Shown piece after piece: positions 6,721-9,269 of a stretch of DNA of 9,269 bases (the stretch's first letter is position 1; the number at the start of each line of letters is the position of its first letter). Below the pieces are notes generated by a model, which searched no databases, was not told the origin of the DNA, and saw nothing but the letters and a program-made list of their open reading frames with translations. The DNA comes from Pseudomonadota bacterium (GTDB taxonomy: Bacteria; Pseudomonadota; Gammaproteobacteria; Arenicellales; Poriferihabitantaceae). The position numbers and the translations under genes are program-made. The stretch spans positions 1 to 9,269 of the forward strand of contig JAAELZ010000872.1 of the NCBI GenBank assembly GCA_024226105.1, given 5' to 3'.

Positions 6721-6829
6721 CCATTGCACCCATGCTGAGGTATTTATCTTCTTCCCGTTTGACCAGAAAATTCCACGATGCGTGTAACAATGCTGCAAGC
6801 AGAACCACCAGCATAACTGAGAAAGACAT
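6704..6829 (-). pseudogene. 5' fragment of an EamA/DMT-family transporter
   Basis: From an ATG at 6829 the minus strand encodes MSFSVMLVVLLAALLHASWN and then FLVKREEDKYLSMGAMVLR before the frame runs into the palindromic repeat and stops at 6704 (TAG). The first helix with LLAALLHASWNxLVKR, followed by DK-LSM, is the typical opening of one EamA transporter subfamily. About 38 of some 290 residues remain; nothing resembling the rest occurs downstream. It differs in sequence from the intact EamA gene at 3818-4669, so it is not a copy of that gene. The break coincides with the repeat, which suggests insertion of, or recombination at, that repeat. Very unlikely to be functional. Confidence 0.7.
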
Positions 6830-6985
6830 ATGCCAACGCCGTGTTTACATTGTGTGTGACCAGGAGTCTGTCGGGCCTGGTAGTTTTGGAATAAAAGCCA
6901 GGAGATCGAATAAAATGAGTTTTTCGATATTCATGGCCGGATACCTCAGGCTATGGAAACGAAACGTTTCAAATTCGACCGACAC

Positions 6986-8785
6986 CTAGGCCAGCTTAGC
7001 TCTGCGAATACCCTCGTTTTGCGCAATTGCCCTGAGACCTTTTGCGCCGGTTGGGCTCTTCGCTAACCAGGGAATTACAGTGGTCCTGTTTGCATGCTCT
7101 TTGTTGACTTTGTTTATCAATCCCACCTCCGACTGGCTGCGCTGAACCAGTATGGGGTCCTTTGTTCCTGTTACCGCAAGGCTCTGGTTAACAACCCAGG
7201 CATACGGTTTTATACCCGCACGACCCAGATCGCCCTGGAGCTTTTCCGCTTCAGATACCGGGGTTGTTTCGGCCAGCGTAGCGATGAGAATTTTCGTGAA
7301 ATCGGCGTCCTGTAAGCGCATCAACGGTGTGGTGAACGATGTATCGCCCGATATGCTGCGCTCTATTTCACGATGGTAGGCTCCCGCTGTGTCAAGCAAT
7401 AACAGAGTATGTCCTGTAGGTGCAGTATCAAGCACAACAAATCCGGATCGTGCTTTTGACACGGTTCGTGAAAATGCGCGAAACACAGCCACTTCTTCGG
7501 TACACGGAGAGCGCAAATCCTCTTCCAGCAGGGCCAGTCCCTGTTCATCAAGATCCTTACCTTTGGTTTTAAGCACATACTCAATATAAGCCTCGACTTC
7601 CTGTTTAGGATCGATTCTGCTTATTTCCAGGCCCCCAACATCTGCTCCAACTACCTGCTCGATATGGGCGGCTGGATCGGTTGTGCTGAGATGAACAGGG
7701 AAACCGCGCGATGCCAGTTCATAAGCAACGGCTGCGGCGATTGTCGTCTTTCCCACGCCACCTTTCCCCATTACCATGATGAGGCCCTTTCCAGCGCTGG
7801 AAAGATTATCTACCAGGCTGGAGAATGGCAGCAAATCATCCGTCAATGGCGTTATGTTAGCAGGTGTTGAAGGGCTAACGGGCTCTGTCTCCGAGGTATA
7901 CAAACTACGCAAAGAATCAATGCCCACGATGTTGTGCCCCTGCAAGCCGATCCTGGTCTGGGGTAACGCGGCCAATGAGTCCGGCATGGAATCCAGTGCC
8001 TGTTTATTGCGTAACTCAAAGGCCTGCGCGATGGTGTCGCTGTTATCGCTTGCCTGGAAGACGCCATTAATGATCAGGTGCTGGTTTGCGATGCCCTGGT
8101 CGCTGAGTTCTTTCCCCGAGCGCGCCGCTTCTTCCAGGGCAATGTTGTCAGCCCGGCTAACCAGCACCAGGGTGGTTTGTTTCGCATCGCTAAGTACGCT
8201 TAAGGTGGCGGCGTATCGCTCATGCTGCTGCGTTAAACCCGACGCCGGTCCCAGGCAGGTTGCACCGCGCAAATTGTTGTCCAGAAACCCGGACCAGGCG
8301 GCAGGCAGGTTCAACAATCTGAGGGTATGTCCGGTCGGGGCAGTATCAAATATGATGTGGTCAAAACTGTTTATGATTGATTCATCAACCAGGAAGGAAG
8401 TAAATTCGTCAAAGGCCGCAATTTCGACAGTACACGCACCCGAGAGTTGCTCTTCCATCTGGGCGATCATGGAATCGGGCAACTCACCACGGTACGGGTC
8501 GATCACACGGCTGCGATAGTCTTTTGCAGCACGCTCTGGATTGATATTTACCGCAAAGAAATTATCTACATCGTGTATGGGGGTTGGTTTGCCGCCGATT
8601 TTTGTGTTCAGCACCTGGTCCAGGTTTGAAGCCGGGTCGGTGCTGATCAGCAATACACGTTTTCCAGCATCCGCCAACGAAAGCGCCAGAGAACAGGAAG
8701 TGGATGTTTTACCAACGCCTCCCTTGCCGGTGAAAAACAAAAATGGCGTTGGATGGTTCAGTATATGATTATCTGGTTTGGTCAA
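6986..8785 (-). CDS. arsA: Arsenical pump-driving ATPase ArsA (two-domain)
   Basis: ArsA is the cytoplasmic ATPase that binds As(III)/Sb(III) and energises the efflux pump ArsB or Acr3. The 599-residue protein is the full tandem form. Domain A1 has P-loop GKGGVGKT at 20-27 and DTAPTGHT from 147; domain A2 has GKGGVGKT at 340-347 and DTAPTGHT from 453. A Ser/Pro/Thr-rich linker lies near 298-320. The three metalloid-site cysteines of the R773 enzyme (113, 172, 422) are matched by Cys118 in SGACTVEIAAF, Cys177 in ATCLGP and Cys428 in DLRSPCTEEVAVF, so allosteric metalloid activation should be intact. The start is TTG at 8785, supported by AAGGAGT at the right distance. It follows arsD by 10 bases in one operon. 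No pump gene follows in this window. Confidence 0.97.
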   Translation of the reverse strand: MTKPDNHILNHPTPFLFFTGKGGVGKTSTSCSLALSLADAGKRVLLISTDPASNLDQVLNTKIGGKPTPIHDVDNFFAVNINPERAAKDYRSRVIDPYRGELPDSMIAQMEEQLSGACTVEIAAFDEFTSFLVDESIINSFDHIIFDTAPTGHTLRLLNLPAAWSGFLDNNLRGATCLGPASGLTQQHERYAATLSVLSDAKQTTLVLVSRADNIALEEAARSGKELSDQGIANQHLIINGVFQASDNSDTIAQAFELRNKQALDSMPDSLAALPQTRIGLQGHNIVGIDSLRSLYTSETEPVSPSTPANITPLTDDLLPFSSLVDNLSSAGKGLIMVMGKGGVGKTTIAAAVAYELASRGFPVHLSTTDPAAHIEQVVGADVGGLEISRIDPKQEVEAYIEYVLKTKGKDLDEQGLALLEEDLRSPCTEEVAVFRAFSRTVSKARSGFVVLDTAPTGHTLLLLDTAGAYHREIERSISGDTSFTTPLMRLQDADFTKILIATLAETTPVSEAEKLQGDLGRAGIKPYAWVVNQSLAVTGTKDPILVQRSQSEVGLINKVNKEHANRTTVIPWLAKSPTGAKGLRAIAQNEGIRRAKLA

Positions 8786-8790
8786 CGTTT

Positions 8791-8797
8791 ACTCCTT
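8791..8797 (-). promoter_or_regulatory. Ribosome binding site setting the arsA TTG start
   Basis: On the minus strand the arsD stop reads TAAGGAGT: the last two bases of the stop codon form part of the Shine-Dalgarno AAGGAGT, followed by AAACG and the TTG. This spacing fixes the TTG at 8785 as the start and ties arsA translation to termination on arsD. Confidence 0.85.
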
Positions 8798-9167
8798 AGC
8801 AACTGCAGCCACAGCCTGATTTTTTATTATCTTCAGCCGGGTTTTCAGTGGTCTGTGATTTTGATTCAACGCCGGTCAGCTCTCGAAGCCGGGTGCGATC
8901 AGGATAATTACCGCGACTGACTACGGTACCATCGAGCAACAGTAGCGGCAGGCAGGTTTCGCCGTGCTCATTAATCTCAGCTTTAACCACCGGATCATTG
9001 ATAAACGCAGCGGGCTCCTGTGCGAGGTTGAATCGATGAACCTCGATTCCCTGCTTACGCAACCACTCTGTATCGGCGGTAAAATTGATTAAAATGGTAT
9101 CGGCATCGACACCACAAACGCCGGTTTCACAACACATGGCGGGTTCAAAGATACTTAGTTTGCTCAT
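8796..9167 (-). CDS. arsD: Arsenite metallochaperone ArsD
   Basis: ArsD takes As(III) (from glutathione in the cell) and delivers it to ArsA, raising the pump's affinity; it also has weak DNA-binding repressor activity in plasmid R773. The 123-residue protein has the normal length. It opens MSKLSIFEPAMCCETGVCG, with the metalloid-binding trio Cys12, Cys13 and Cys18 all present, and continues with a thioredoxin-like fold including LPLLLLDG. The tail ends in CGCSC (Cys119, 121, 123), in place of the paired CC motifs of R773 ArsD. The ATG at 9167 has only a weak Shine-Dalgarno. It is the first gene of the arsD-arsA unit, behind a candidate ArsR-type operator. Confidence 0.97.
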   Translation of the reverse strand: MSKLSIFEPAMCCETGVCGVDADTILINFTADTEWLRKQGIEVHRFNLAQEPAAFINDPVVKAEINEHGETCLPLLLLDGTVVSRGNYPDRTRLRELTGVESKSQTTENPAEDNKKSGCGCSC

Positions 9168-9199
9168 TATTTTAGCCAGTAATAATAGTAGTATTTTGT

Positions 9200-9221
9200 T
9201 ATTTCACAAAATCATGAAATA
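9200..9221. promoter_or_regulatory. Candidate ArsR-type operator
   Basis: Perfect 7-bp inverted repeats TATTTCA (9200-9206) and TGAAATA (9215-9221) are separated by eight bases in the gap between arsD and a divergent gene. Size and AT-rich make-up suit a dimeric winged-helix repressor such as ArsR. It overlaps the likely start points of both directions. No regulator gene is visible in the window; that ArsR binds here is inference. Confidence 0.5.
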
Positions 9222-9250
9222 TGGTAACTTGCCTGAGATAACAATGTCAA
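9221..9250 (-). promoter_or_regulatory. Candidate promoter of arsD-arsA
   Basis: The minus strand has a perfect TTGACA (9250-9245), then 18 bases, then TACCAT (9226-9221; four of six -10 positions). Transcription would start inside the inverted repeat at 9200-9221, as expected for repression by ArsR, with a leader of about 47 bases. The -10 box is only fair. Confidence 0.45.
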
Positions 9251-9257
9251 TGCAACT

Positions 9258-9269
9258 ATGAAGACTAAA
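9258..9269 (+). CDS. Possible start of a divergent gene (first four codons only)
   Basis: An ATG at 9258 is followed by AAG ACT AAA to the window edge (Met-Lys-Thr-Lys). A weak plus-strand promoter (TTGTTA at 9196-9201, 18-base gap, TATGGT at 9220-9225) would serve it, through the same inverted repeat as arsD. An arsenic gene such as a regulator or pump would fit, but four codons cannot show which, or even that it is a gene. Confidence 0.3.

Larger units (their letters stand above)
6495..6985. other. Mostly non-coding stretch with repeats and one gene fragment
   Basis: This 491-base gap between the lipoprotein start and the arsA stop has no intact gene. It holds a possible insertion-element end (6584-6616), an imperfect inverted repeat (6631-6720) and the fragment of an EamA-type transporter (6704-6829). 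Bases 6830-6985, directly after arsA, contain only a 29-codon minus-strand frame without recognisable residues. I see no terminator after arsA. Confidence 0.7.

Noticed and set aside
6845..6934. Minus-strand 29-codon frame downstream of arsA (MNIEKLILFDLL...)
   Set aside because: Too short, no clear ribosome binding site and no recognisable motif; could be chance.
6961..6970. Perfect palindrome GAAACGTTTC after arsA, considered as a terminator
   Set aside because: It has no loop and no T-tract on the minus strand, so it does not form a normal intrinsic terminator.
7776..8519. Plus-strand 247-codon open frame
   Set aside because: It lies wholly antisense to arsA, whose two ATPase domains are unmistakable; the translation has no family features.

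Overview
The window looks like chromosome from a gammaproteobacterium: moderate GC, and the gene order rpmH-rnpA-yidD-yidC-mnmE is that of the class. I cannot name the genus. Nearly all of the sequence is accounted for by familiar families. I found no convincing new multi-gene system. The unusual content lies in the intergenic stretches, which are rich in small repeats, and in one broken gene.

Left part (1-3665, all minus strand): a housekeeping cluster read right to left from a promoter near 3640-3665. It holds rpmH (ribosomal protein L34), rnpA (RNase P protein), yidD, yidC (membrane insertase) and the first 301 codons of mnmE (tRNA U34-modifying GTPase), which runs off the left edge. RnpA and YidD overlap by 13 bases, and a palindromic repeat sits between yidC and mnmE. 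The usual divergent neighbour of rpmH, dnaA with oriC, is absent. A plus-strand EamA/DMT-family transporter stands there instead.

Middle (3818-6494): the EamA transporter, then a roughly 170-190 bp MITE-like element with well matched inverted ends, then hemH (ferrochelatase, last step of haem synthesis), then a cluster of hairpin repeats, then a small minus-strand lipoprotein of unknown function.

Right part (6495-9269): about 490 bases of mostly non-coding, repeat-bearing DNA. It contains the first 38 or so codons of a second, broken EamA-type transporter whose reading frame ends inside a palindromic repeat. Next comes a minus-strand arsenic operon, arsD (As(III) metallochaperone) and arsA (two-domain As(III)-stimulated ATPase). 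ArsD hands As(III) to ArsA, which powers an ArsB or Acr3 efflux pump; no pump gene is inside this window. An inverted repeat upstream of arsD looks like an operator for an ArsR-type repressor, and a divergent gene appears to start at the right edge.
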